Part shown: positions 1 to 8,360 of the stretch, piece by piece | Position numbering within the stretch: position 1 is the first letter of the stretch | How the letters are laid out: the number at the start of each line of letters is the position of its first letter | NCBI GenBank assembly: GCA_015179045.1 | Contig: WHUZ01000224.1 | Span: 1-23,447 of the forward strand | Reading direction: 5' to 3' | Source of the DNA: Kalaharituber pfeilii | Taxonomy: Eukaryota > Ascomycota > Pezizomycetes > Pezizales > Pezizaceae | DNA: 23,447 bases | The notes under the pieces: generated by a model | Told to the model about the DNA's origin: nothing | The model's input: the letters and a program-made list of their open reading frames with translations, nothing else | Database searches by the model: none | Translations under genes and position numbers: made by a program

Positions 1-243
1 AGTGTTTTCTCAACAATAGTAGGACCTTCTTAGACAACATACTGTCTTGCAGGAGCAGTTTAATAATATCTATATACAACTCTATTGAGCAAACAAGACA
101 GTTGACTACCTCACTGCTGAGGCCTCAGCTACTCCTACCTCCTCCTTTTCCTCTAAAATGGCCAAAGTCCTTGATTCTATAAGATATAGAGGGTCATGAG
201 AAGATCTCAATACCTTTGTTAAGGTTTCTTAATGTTAACCTGG
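1..243 (+). pseudogene. gag: Ty3/Gypsy gag remnant (N-terminal part), interrupted by element 1
   Basis: One plus-strand frame (codons starting at position 2) runs about 75 codons with only four stops. It first gives a Gln/Leu-rich, coil-like stretch, then MAKVLDSIRYRGS followed by EDLNTFV. This matches the start of the fungal Gypsy gag retrotransposon domain, where a D-P-x-x-Y/F-x-G-S-R-E-x-L motif precedes the main helical core. The stops fit decayed Gln/Arg/Trp codons. The frame breaks just before the LTR of element 1, so this is probably the target into which element 1 jumped, although I could not recognise the continuation to the right of element 1. The rest of the element to the left lies outside the window. 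Confidence 0.6.
239..243. repeat. Left target-site duplication of element 1 (CCTGG)
   Basis: The five bases before the 5' LTR are CCTGG. The five after the 3' LTR (6465-6469) are TCTAG. They match at three positions and differ at two by C/T and G/A transitions. A 5-bp duplication is normal for Gypsy integrases, so the mismatch is best read as post-insertion decay. Confidence 0.6.
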
Positions 244-876
244 TGTTACAGCTAAGGTGAGACTTACGTGACCCATGGAACACTTACCCTGAATACTAAT
301 GCTACTTAAGCAGACTGATCACTTATTAGGCTTGGAATTCATTTTCGCCTAAATAGAGAAGTGCTAAGGAAGTGTGTGTTATCAATTAATGGTATAATCT
401 CTAGATTACCTATATACTCTACATGCACTCAGCTGATTAAAAGCTAATATATATATATATGCACTAGTACATAGCATTATCTTGCGTCTGTACTATTTTC
501 GGATATTTCTGTTACGTATGCCTATTACCACTAGTATTGGCATTAATAAGGAATTGCTACATTGCTAGTCATTTATTCATTTGTTGACTAGTTATGTATG
601 ACTATACTGAAGTCTCTATAAGTACCAGCTGGCGATAGCATAGTTAAAAAAATCAAGACACTAGTGGTATTCTAAGTTCTCTATAACTCTGAACCTATCG
701 TTCCCTCACTACACCTGTGAACCGCTCTACTCCACTGCACGCCCTACACCAAGTAGCTGCCCTTTTAGCCTACCGTATATATGCCTCTGTAGCTATTCCG
801 GCCCGCCATATATACCTCTTAGCCATAACACCTATCCTCTAGGCCTAGTGTAGCTAAGCCTCTTACGCCCGTAATA
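244..876 (+). repeat. 5' LTR of element 1
   Basis: It starts TGTTACAGCTAAGG and ends CGCCCGTAATA, giving near-inverted TGTTAC/GTAACA termini. The final CA has become TA, a CpA-to-TpA change. It aligns end to end with 5832-6464 at the same length, and most differences are transitions. A TATA-like CTATAAG lies at about 615-621. It is followed 30 bp later by a block (about 651-678) that is also present in the LTRs of element 2 and probably covers the start of the R region. Confidence 0.93.
613..623 (+). promoter_or_regulatory. TATA-like box of element 1 5' LTR
   Basis: CTCTATAAGTA follows the sequence GAAGT. The same GAAGTCTATATAAA context occurs in the LTRs of element 2, which supports this as the LTR promoter core. 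The 3' LTR copy has decayed to TTATCTAAG. Confidence 0.5.
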
Positions 877-1334
877 TTACACTGCTCCTTCACATACCAG
901 CCCTACCTCATAACATCAGGACTGGAAGGCTTATTCGCCACCCCTTCTTCCTTGAGGACCTCTCCCCGAAGATGTTGCCAACCTTCATGACGAGTAAGTG
1001 AATACTAACACTAGGTAGATCGCCTGAGCCTGTGAGTGTATAGATCTCGTGGCAAAAGCATTTCAAGGTAATATATCCATCCCTCTCTCTTAGAGCCAAT
1101 AAGACCTATAAAATATGACAACTTACGTTACCCAACTACTAGCAAAAATGAGTAATTAAATGTTGCAGCAGCTAGCATTCTAGCCAGTACCGATTCTGCA
1201 ACCATAATGACAGCTAGCGCAGCCTTCTTGGTCTAACTCGGGCCCTAGGGGCTCCCTTGGAAGCTTCCTCGAAGGATTTCCTCTGCCGACTGCTGGTAGT
1301 ACTGGTACTCCTTCTTCTTGTATTCCTCTTGGTG
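877..1334 (+). other. Element 1 leader: unusual primer-binding region, no gene seen
   Basis: Directly after the LTR the sequence is TTACACTGCTCCTTC. Element 2 has TTATACCGCTCGTTC at the same place, so the block is conserved and probably serves as the primer-binding site. It does not begin with the TGG expected for pairing with a tRNA 3' CCA end. The rest of the stretch to 1334 shows no recognisable coding signal. The short minus-strand frames here have no family resemblance. Confidence 0.4.
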
Positions 1335-1490
1335 GCTCCCGCTGAGTCTGAAATCCGACACCTCTCCTCGCGGCTCCTACTAAGCCCGAAATCCAACACC
1401 TCTCCTCGCAGCTCCTGCTAAGCTCAAATCCGACACCTCCTCCTCGCGTCTCCTACCAAGGCTGAGATCTGACATCTTCTCCGCCTTCTT
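1335..1490 (+). repeat. 38-bp tandem repeat in element 1 gag leader (about 4 copies)
   Basis: The unit is approximately GCTCCTGCTAAGC-CGAAATCCGACACCTCTCCTCGC. It repeats four times with transitions and small indels; the last copy is the most diverged. The array lies just upstream of the longest open gag frame. The unit length is not a multiple of three, so copy-number changes would shift the frame. The array of element 2 gag (14885-15022) lies at a similar place but has a different unit. Confidence 0.8.
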
Positions 1491-1511
1491 ATTGTCTCCA
1501 TGAGTTAGTTA

Positions 1512-2300
1512 ATGGCATGGGGCCTGCCTCCTCTTCCTCCTCCTCCAACTCCCCCTGCGAAGATCTCTCCTCTGACAAGTTTGCTAGGGATGCTAAGGAG
1601 CTTGATAACCTTCTTTTCCTTATCCAATAATAGATTAGGTCGAACACCTCGATATGTTTACCTTTCCCTTGAAGGGCTCTGCCCTCACCTTCTGTCTAAA
1701 CCCTGTAGCGTCATATCCCACAAGCCCCCTTTCTACTGTGTACGACTCTCTAAGACTCCTCAGCCATTGCTAAGGCTGCTCGAAACATTCAGATGCACAA
1801 GCAGTAGGGGTAGATTGCAGGATTTCCTAACTGAAATCAATGAATTCAACGATGTGACAAAGATCCCCGATCCTGTCCTCATTTCCTATGTTCTACCAGT
1901 ATTCCAAAGATGTCCAAAACCTTCAGGCTAGTTATCCTAAGTGTTAAAGCTACTAGAACTAATAGAAGTTTCTATTGCCGACACCCTAGGAAAGCCTGGG
2001 AATAAGTGCTTCGCTCCCTCCACTACCATGACAAACATCACCTCCAGTAGCAACTCCATGATACAGCCACCTCTACCTCCGAAGAATAAGAAGAATATTG
2101 ACATACCTGAAGAAATAATACAAAAGAAAGGCAACCAATGCAAACCATTGCACTAAGTATAGCAAGAGTGGCCATAGGATCACTGCATGCTAAAGAAGAA
2201 GTGGTAGAACTGTAAGGGATAGGAGAAGTGGTAGAAACCCAATCGAAGCCAAAGAAGGAAGACAAAGGGGAAGTAAAACACCCTGAAGTCACGAATCTGC
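1512..2300 (+). pseudogene. gag: Element 1 gag remnant
   Basis: The longest frame (1512-1931, 139 codons) begins with a proline-rich run (LPPLPPPPTPP) and continues with a Leu/Pro/Ser-rich sequence; no clear gag core motif is visible. A further frame continues to about 2156, and a charged Lys/Glu-rich stretch runs to about 2300. The assignment rests on position between the LTR and RT and on composition, not on motif matches. No zinc knuckle was found, and protease motifs (DSG/DTG) were not recognised between 2300 and 2900. Confidence 0.4.
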
Positions 2301-2590
2301 TCTCAACCTAGCCCAAAGAAGATGAAAAGAGACTCTAGCTACCTCATAGGCCGTCGATGGATTTGAAAAAATTACTGAACTGTCTGACTTGGAGTATATG
2401 GGAACCTTGCTCAGTCTGTAAGACTCCTGTCATAGTGACCTCCCTAGTTGAGAGGTAAAATTCAAAACTGGGAAGACTGTTAGAGCTATTGTAGACTATA
2501 TGACCTCCGCACCAATTGTTTTGGCATTGGAGTTTGAGGTCACGAGCAAGACCTGTGATGATCAAGCAAGGTGACGATTTTTGTGAATAC

Positions 2591-2619
2591 TTCATTTTCA
2601 TTTTCATTTTCATTTTTTT
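2591..2619 (+). repeat. CATTTT hexanucleotide microsatellite
   Basis: Four perfect CATTTT units followed by extra T residues lie in the degraded gag-RT junction of element 1. It is a simple repeat with no evident function. Confidence 0.85.
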
Positions 2620-2894
2620 GGCATCCCAGTTTCTGATTCTGTTCCTTTTACTTGAGATTATGTGCATCCTATTGGCATTCTGAGAAACCTGGAATTTGTT
2701 TCCAATTCTGATACCGAAGTTATGAATATCGGCAAATGCATCATTGGTTTGTCCTAGTTAATAGTTTTCCAATTGATTATATTAATGGCGTTTTGAAGTA
2801 TAGGATGTTTGATATACTTGTGTTGAATTCTTTTTAATGATACTCTTGAAGAGAGTAATATTGTATTGTTATTTGACTTGGAATCATGAAATCC

Positions 2895-3600
2895 CTTTTG
2901 AGAGCTCAAAGGCAAAGCCTCCCTATGGTCTAGTATATCTGAGAAAAAGATGAGGCCTTTAGAGGTATATTGACAAACACTTACCAACAGGGAAGATACA
3001 AAGATCAAGGTCGAAAAGCAGCTTCACTGATTTTTCTTTCAGAAGAAAGATAGGTCACTCCGACTATGTGTTGATTATAGGGCACTAAACAAAGTCACTA
3101 TTCTAAGTGAATACACTTTGCCCATGATGTCGGAACTTCTCAATAAGAGCCGAGGTAGTAACGAATGAAAGATGGCTATCAAACACATCCAAAGGCCTAT
3201 TCGAAGTATACAGTCATACCTTTCAGATTTATTAGCATACCCGGTTCCTTCTAGGAAGTAATGGATGAGATTCTCACTGACATCGATAGAATTGTTTAGT
3301 ACCTGAGCAACATCTTGATCTATAAAGGCAAAACTAAACAAGATTATCAAAGAATAAGTAGAAGAAGTACTTGCTAAAGTAGAGCAAACATGGGCTCGCA
3401 GTCAAGCTGGCCAAGTGTGAGTGCCATGTGTACAAAATCATGTTTTTTGATTATTTTATTAATAGCTTCGAAGTTAAGATGGACTCAGCCAAACTCTCTA
3501 TCATTTGTGACTGGCTACAGCTAAAGAAGAAAGAGGTGCAAGCCTTTCTAAGCTTAGCAAACTACTACTACTAATTTTTTCTCAATTATTACTGCTGATT
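2895..3600 (+). pseudogene. pol: Element 1 reverse transcriptase, decayed
   Basis: In order, and across several frames, one sees KAKPPYGLVY, YIDKHLPTGKI, a CVDYRALNK-like block (about 3065-3090), YTVIPFRFISIP (from YTVMPFGLTNAP), EVMDEIL, YLSNILIY, a KLAKCECHVYKIMFFDYFI block (KPxKCEFHxxEVxFLGYxI in the family) and VQAFLSLANYYY. These are the successive Ty3/Gypsy RT motifs. The active-site YLDD is YLSN at 3300-3311, so both catalytic Asp residues are gone. FGLTNAP is also altered. Stops and frameshifts are frequent. The enzyme would have copied element RNA into cDNA, but this copy cannot. Confidence 0.9.
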
Positions 3601-3639
3601 TAATTTACTCCACTATAGCCTGACCACTAACAAGCCTTA

Positions 3640-4115
3640 ATCGGAGACATACCCTTTATTTGGGGGCATAGAGCAGTGAGCTACTTTTATGGAAAGACAA
3701 GTTCATGAGTACCCCCATACTGCAATAGTTCGATCGATCCCTGCCTACAATTGTGAAACCAACTGCTCAGACCAGGCACTTGCTGGCGTCTTGAGCCTAA
3801 GAATGACATTACCGAAACTATGATCCTTTACCTATATGATTACCACTCCTGAATACTGATCCCTGCCGAACGAAACTACTCTATCTATGATAATGAACTA
3901 CTGGCAATCTTCGATTCCCTATATAAGAATGACTATTAGAAATTAAGTTTACTATCCTCACTGACTGCCACGCACTATAGTACCTCATTACCAAACAATA
4001 CCTCAATAGCTAGCAATCCAACTGGCGCTAGAAACTTTCCGAATTCGATTATGTCTGCCTAATAGCAAAGCCAATGCCCTCTTACAATAAACTGGCGATG
4101 CTACCTCTGGCAGCA
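3640..4115 (+). pseudogene. pol: Element 1 RNase H, decayed
   Basis: ETNCSDQALAGVLS at 3755-3796 corresponds to the family motif ETDASDxALGGVLS, with the catalytic Asp changed to Asn (GAC to AAC, a G-to-A transition). NYSIYDNELLAI at about 3872-3907 is the E-containing second motif (YxxxxKELLAI). A degraded SKANALLQ at about 4070-4095 matches the K/A-D-ALSR tail that precedes integrase. The domain removes RNA from the RNA-DNA hybrid during reverse transcription. Confidence 0.85.
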
Positions 4116-4299
4116 TTGAACAGCTATTCAAGGATGGGCAATGCTGGTTGACGAAGAGACAGGTAAAGTGGAAGACACATAGACTGATATCTCTGGAGTC
4201 AACTATGATAAATGGGTAAGGAATGATAATGGGTCTTATAGTACCCGAACCATATTGACTGGAAGTATTACGATAATAATAATACTGCGACAGTAATGT

Positions 4300-5020
4300 G
4301 GTTTGACACTGAGATGTACACCGAATATAGGAACTCCTCTTTCAGAACTTCTACTGGGATAGCTGGAAAAGACCAAGTAGCTGATTATGTTACTGGTTGT
4401 GCAGCCTGCCTGAAGGCTAAAGCCAGCTAATATCTAAGGCAAACTAGACTCATACCAATGCCTACTGGTACGAAGTCTTAGAGGAGATAGCTATAGACTT
4501 TGTTGGAGAACTACCTAAACTCGAGAGCTTTAACACTGTTATCATAGACCGATTCACCAAAATGCAATGCTATATACCAGCAAAAAATACTTGAACAACT
4601 TGAGACATTACTGACATTGCCAATACCTTCATCAATATCATTTTTAGGCAATTTAGTCTACCCTGCTACACTACCTCTGACCGTGGACTATAATTTGTCT
4701 TAGCCCTCTGGAAAGATATTATATTAAAATTCGACATAGAACTCCAACTCAGTACCACTCACTACCCCAGACTGACAGACTCTCTAAACGTGCAATACAG
4801 ACTCCTGAACAGTATCTTCACATCTACTGCTATGACTAACAGAAGCGATAGATAACTTGGCTACTCTTGGCTGAGTTCGCTTACAACTCTACTACTACAC
4901 TAACTTATGATTACAGCTCTTTTGCTCTTTATGTGAATTCAATTCTAAAGTATACACCTCTCAGATGACAACACTTATGCCTCCTTGGTATTAGAAGAAA
5001 GCCTTTCGGAGAATGACTTG
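4300..5020 (+). pseudogene. pol: Element 1 integrase, decayed
   Basis: The end of the zinc-binding domain is seen as ADYVTGCAACLKAKA (about 4380-4428). The catalytic core follows: EEIAIDFVGELPKL (Trp before it mutated to TAG), TVIIDRFTKMQCYIPA, SDRGL-stop-FVLALWKDI at about 4676-4715 (the second Asp is present and the stop is a CAA-to-TAA change), and IELQLSTTHYPRLTDS (from YHPQTDGQSE). WLAEFAYNSTT-like text follows at about 4860-4900. This is a Ty3/Gypsy DDE integrase with several stops. Confidence 0.9.
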
Positions 5021-5059
5021 AATCCCAGAAAATGAAGATCAATAATGACAATGAGCTCT

Positions 5060-5225
5060 TCTTCGAACTTAATTACATTATTATCTCGAAATGCATTAAC
5101 AGGGTAATAAAGTACCGAATCTATTAGCAGGGCTATGGCAATAATGATACTTGGGAACCAATTAAAAATCTACAAATATCATTAGAATCTGTCAAAGAGT
5201 TCCACGATAGATATCTAAGGAAACT
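5060..5225 (+). pseudogene. pol: Element 1 C-terminal chromodomain
   Basis: After the integrase, one frame gives VIKYRIY-stop-QGYGNNDTWEP, then IKNLQISLESVKEFHDRYL. This is the chromodomain pattern (Y-L-V-K-W-x-G-Y ... T-W-E-P ... N-L ... E-F-H-x-R-Y); the stop is a TGG-to-TAG change at the conserved Trp. In chromoviruses this domain steers integration toward modified histones. Its presence places element 1 among the chromoviruses. Confidence 0.88.
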
Positions 5226-5288
5226 ACTCTTCGGCCTAATAAGGCATCGATGACTACAGTCAGGCTACTTGGATAATATTTGACATAA

Positions 5289-5628
5289 GCACCTTTTCCT
5301 TATGAAGACTTTTTCCTACTGGGTTTTGTCTTCGAGAAGGTTTTTACTGATCTCACTGACTCGACTTTGATGTGAGTACCTTTACTAGCCTCACTGACTT
5401 AACTCTTTGATTTGAGCATCTTTTCCTTATGAAGACTTTTTCCCACTAGGTTTTGTCTTCGGAAAGGTTTTCACTAGCCTCACTAACTTGACCTTTGACA
5501 TGAGTACGTTTACTGGCCTTACTAACTCGACTCTTTGACATGAGTATCTTTTGCTTACAAAGACTTTTTTCTACTGGGTTTTGTCTTCGGAAAGGTTTTT
5601 ATGGGTCTCACTGACTTGACCCGAATGA
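5289..5628 (+). repeat. 128-bp tandem repeat (2.7 copies) before the 3' LTR of element 1
   Basis: Units start at 5289, 5416 and 5544 (127, 128 and about 85 bp). Each holds GAAGAC-TTTTTCCyACTrGGTTTT-GTCTTC, a 6-bp stem with an 18-base loop, then AAGGTTTT. Two shorter sub-repeats of the type CACTGACTyGACTTTGA follow. The array lies after the end of pol and before the polypurine tract, so it is probably 3' untranslated RNA. Element 2 has one related hairpin at 19000-19031. Confidence 0.9.
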
Positions 5629-5815
5629 GTGCAATAGATATACCAGTCTTATCGTCGGCCACAGATGATTGAAAATCTGTGAGGGACCTTGTGTATAAGG
5701 TATGCCAATAATTACATTACCCACTTTTTACTTTCTAAATGGAAGCCGATATATATTGCTTACAATACTGATTAGTTTATTTACTTTTCAGTGATTGTCA
5801 GTCGGGACAACTGCT

Positions 5816-5831
5816 CTAGAACGGGAGGTAA
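5816..5831 (+). other. Polypurine tract of element 1
   Basis: AGAACGGGAGGTAA directly precedes the TG of the 3' LTR. The equivalent AAAACGGGGGTGA sits before the 3' LTR of element 2, and CTAAAACGGGGGGTGA before that of element 3 on the minus strand. A purine run here primes plus-strand DNA synthesis. Confidence 0.8.
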
Positions 5832-6464
5832 TGTTACGGCTAAGGTGAGACTTACACGACCCTTGAAACACTTACCCTGAATACCAATGCTGCTTAAGCA
5901 GACTGATCACCTGTTAGGCTTGGAATTCATTTTTGCCCGAATAGGAAAGTACTAAGGAAGTGTGTATCGTCAATTAATAGTATAATCTCTAGATTACCTA
6001 TGTACCCTGCATGTATTTGACTGATTAAAAGCTAATATATATACACATGCACTAGTACATAGCATTATTTTACATCCATACTATTTTCGTATATTTCTAT
6101 TATGTATGTCTATTAATACTAGTATTAGCATTGATAAGGAATTACTACATTGCCAGTTATTTATTTATTTGTTGACTAGTTATGTATGACTGCACTGAAG
6201 TTTATCTAAGTACTAGCTAGTGATAGCATAGTTAAAAGAATCAAGACACTAGTGGTATTCTAAGTTCTCTATAACTCTGAACCTATTGTTCCCTCACTAT
6301 ACCTATGAACTGCTCTATTCTACTGCACGTCCTACACCAAGTAGCTACCCTTTCGGCCTGCCGTATATACACCTCCATAGCTATTCCGGCCCACTGTATA
6401 CACCCCTTAGCCGTAACACCTATTCTCTAGGCCCAATGTAGCTGAGCCCCTCACGCCCGTAACA
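5832..6464 (+). repeat. 3' LTR of element 1
   Basis: It runs TGTTACGGCTAAGG to CGCCCGTAACA at 633 bp, the same length as the 5' copy, and retains intact TG...CA ends. Most differences between the two copies are transitions, which fits methylation or RIP damage more than ordinary drift. The block at about 6239-6266 is the conserved R-region segment shared with element 2. Confidence 0.93.
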
Positions 6465-6469
6465 TCTAG
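6465..6469. repeat. Right target-site duplication of element 1 (TCTAG)
   Basis: This is the partner of CCTGG at 239-243, differing by two transitions. Confidence 0.6.
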
Positions 6470-6497
6470 AGGTAATTCTCAATAGGTTACAGAGATT

Positions 6498-6764
6498 ATG
6501 GTTTCGAATTTCTCTAGAACCTATAAACCTCCTAGTTCAATAGGCTCTGGTACTTTAACAGGGGGGAAAGGTTTCTTTGTTTTTCTTCTTACTACTAATG
6601 AGATTAGTCTTATAATTTTATTCTGTTTTATTGGTCTTTTTGTATTTTTATTCTTTTTTAAGTATATCACTGATTGCTTTAGGTATAGACGGAAGAAAAG
6701 AGAAGAGGTTTCTTTGTCTGTTTTACTACCTTCTTATTCTTCTTCTGCTGAAGGACTTGTTTAA
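6498..6764 (+). CDS. Hypothetical 88-residue single-helix membrane protein (doubtful)
   Basis: This open frame lies 33 bp right of element 1. Residues about 27-57 are strongly hydrophobic (FFVFLL..LIILFCFIGLFVFLFFF), followed by a basic RYRRKKREE patch and a Ser-rich tail, the arrangement of a one-helix membrane protein with a positive cytoplasmic side. Removing element 1 with one target copy puts the left flank in the same frame, but the joined region still has stops. No family is recognised. T-rich DNA easily encodes Leu/Phe runs, so this may be a chance frame or the end of a broken gene. Confidence 0.25.
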   Translation: MVSNFSRTYKPPSSIGSGTLTGGKGFFVFLLTTNEISLIILFCFIGLFVFLFFFKYITDCFRYRRKKREEVSLSVLLPSYSSSAEGLV

Positions 6765-7600
6765 CACTTCTAGGAGAGAGTTTAAGAGTCTCTAGATAGA
6801 TAGTTCTCCTAAAGTCCCTAAAATAGGTTTTCTACTGAGGAGTATAGGATGATTATTTGTGGTTAGTATAATATTATTTCTTCCTATCCGATGTATTAAA
6901 TGAATTCTATCTTTACTTATCTATCTTTTGAAAAGTTTTCAAGGATTTGTCCTTCTGATTGGTTGTCTCTGAATTTGAATAATACCTGAATTATCCTTTA
7001 TTGATAATAGAATAGAGTATCCAATGGTTTTATTAAGTATATTCTAGTTAGAGTGTTTAAATTACAAACTGTAGAGAATAAAGATAGGCTTCTATTGGGA
7101 ATACAATTGCTGTAGAATCTATAACTATTCATTGATGAAGTAGGAAAAGATATAAGGATGATTGCTTTGAATTATATTCAATCCATACTAAACTATCTAA
7201 CTCAGATAGCTTAAAAATTCTTAGACTAAAGGTACTACCTATATGCTCTAAGTAAAGAACTCTAAAGATCTGCTTCTGAAGGCAGAATAGAGCCCTTAAA
7301 TATGCACTACCAAGGCTCTTGTTTTCCTATTAAATATATAATGATTGCTGTAAGTCAAGTTGTTTTACTTACTATAAGTTTTCCTTAAGTCACTATTTGA
7401 CTCATTACTATTAACTTACTAGTTGACTCAATACAAAAAATAATAGTACTATTGATAACATCTTTAAAGATAGCTCATCATATATAACTTGCTAACTGTT
7501 TTCGCTATTAGTAAAACATCATATAATTTGTTTCAACTATATACTTAGTAAATTGTTTAGGGTAAGTAAAAGTTCAGGATATAGGAATTTAGAAAACAAC
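6765..7600 (+). other. AT-rich decayed DNA, no assignable gene
   Basis: A plus-strand frame from about 7040 to 7300 has coding-like text (VRVFKLQTVENKDRLLLG, DEVGKDIRMIALNYIQ) broken by stops, but I could not assign it to a family. It may be upstream coding sequence of the gag remnant that follows. Nothing recognisable was found from 7300 to 7600. Confidence 0.3.
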
Positions 7601-7604
7601 CTTT

Positions 7605-8345
7605 ATGGTTAGTTATTTGAATTCTTAGGTCATAACAACCTTTAAGACTATAGTCAGCTTAAAGTTTGAAGGGAATCCTAATCTTTTCCCTACTAAGAAG
7701 AGCAAACTTATCTATACTATAGGCCTCCTTAAGGGAAAAGCCCTTTCATATATTCAACTATATATTAAAGATAAAACTTTGACCCTGCAAACTATTAAAG
7801 CCTTCTTCAATATTTTTAGTAAGATGTTTAATAATCTTAATCTGTAAGGGATAGTAAGTTATAAGCTCACTATCCTATATTAAAGAAATAAAGATGTTTT
7901 GACTTACTATATAGAATTTACAAGATTAGTAAGTATAGTTAAACTATTAGCATTTAGTAAATATACACAGTTCGAATCATAGTTATGAGTTAAAGTATAG
8001 AACAAGCTGCTCTCATACTCAAAAGCAAAGACTTTTAAAAATGTAGCTAAGTTGGTAATCGATTTTGAGCAATAAATAGCTTAAGTTAGGTAAATACTAA
8101 ATAACAGCCTAACAATCCCTACTCTGCTACTACTCTATAAACTACTGGTACTACTCCTACTATTGCAGCCTCTTATCTATTATATAACTCAGGAGGAACT
8201 GCACCTATGGATCTATCAGCAACTCAATCTAAAAAAGTTTCAACTAAAGAGAAGGAATAGTGGTAGGCTACTGGGGCATGTTTCATCTGTAGTTAGAAGG
8301 GCCATCTCCTTATTTAATACTCTCTTTGCCACAAAAATTAGACTA
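7605..8345 (+). pseudogene. gag: Second Ty3/Gypsy gag remnant with PMDL motif and zinc knuckle
   Basis: One frame (codon start 7662) runs about 145 codons with few stops: KFEGNPNLFPTKKSKLIYTI, GLLKGKALSYIQ, then a TLQTIKAFFNIFSKMF and VLTYYIEFTRLV pattern. This is the fungal gag core (NPxxFPTExSKxxY...LxGxAL...DF.TYY.EF). After one frameshift, PMDLSATQ at 8204-8227 and CFIC-S-stop-KGH at 8279-8305 follow, the usual PMDL and CX2CX4HX4C nucleocapsid motifs. The last zinc ligand is TAC (Tyr) at 8318-8320 where TGC is expected, a TpG-to-TpA change. No RT or integrase was recognised downstream. Confidence 0.85.
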
Positions 8346-8360
8346 TGAAAGTCAATGCAA

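Larger units (their letters stand above)
244..6464 (+). mobile_element. Element 1: full-length degraded Ty3/Gypsy chromovirus
   Basis: Two direct repeats of equal length (633 bp) begin TGTTAC and end GTAAyA, and bracket about 5 kb. In order, the internal part holds gag remnants, reverse transcriptase, RNase H, integrase with a GCxxC zinc-binding end and D-D motifs, and a C-terminal chromodomain. A polypurine tract abuts the 3' LTR. The order RT-RNase H-integrase-chromodomain is that of chromoviruses in Ty3/Gypsy. Every coding part has stops and frameshifts, so the element is dead. The flanking pentamers CCTGG and TCTAG differ only by transitions and look like one mutated target duplication. 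Confidence 0.93.

Noticed and set aside
447..463. (TA)n run in the LTR of element 1
   Set aside because: A short simple repeat partly changed in the other LTR; no function suggested.
2754..3350. Open frames on the minus strand opposite element 1 RT
   Set aside because: The plus strand carries clear RT motifs here; the minus frames are shadows.
5820..6470. An envelope-like or extra gene between pol and the 3' LTR of the elements
   Set aside because: Only tandem repeats, a hairpin and the polypurine tract are seen after the chromodomain; no signal peptide or membrane frame is present.
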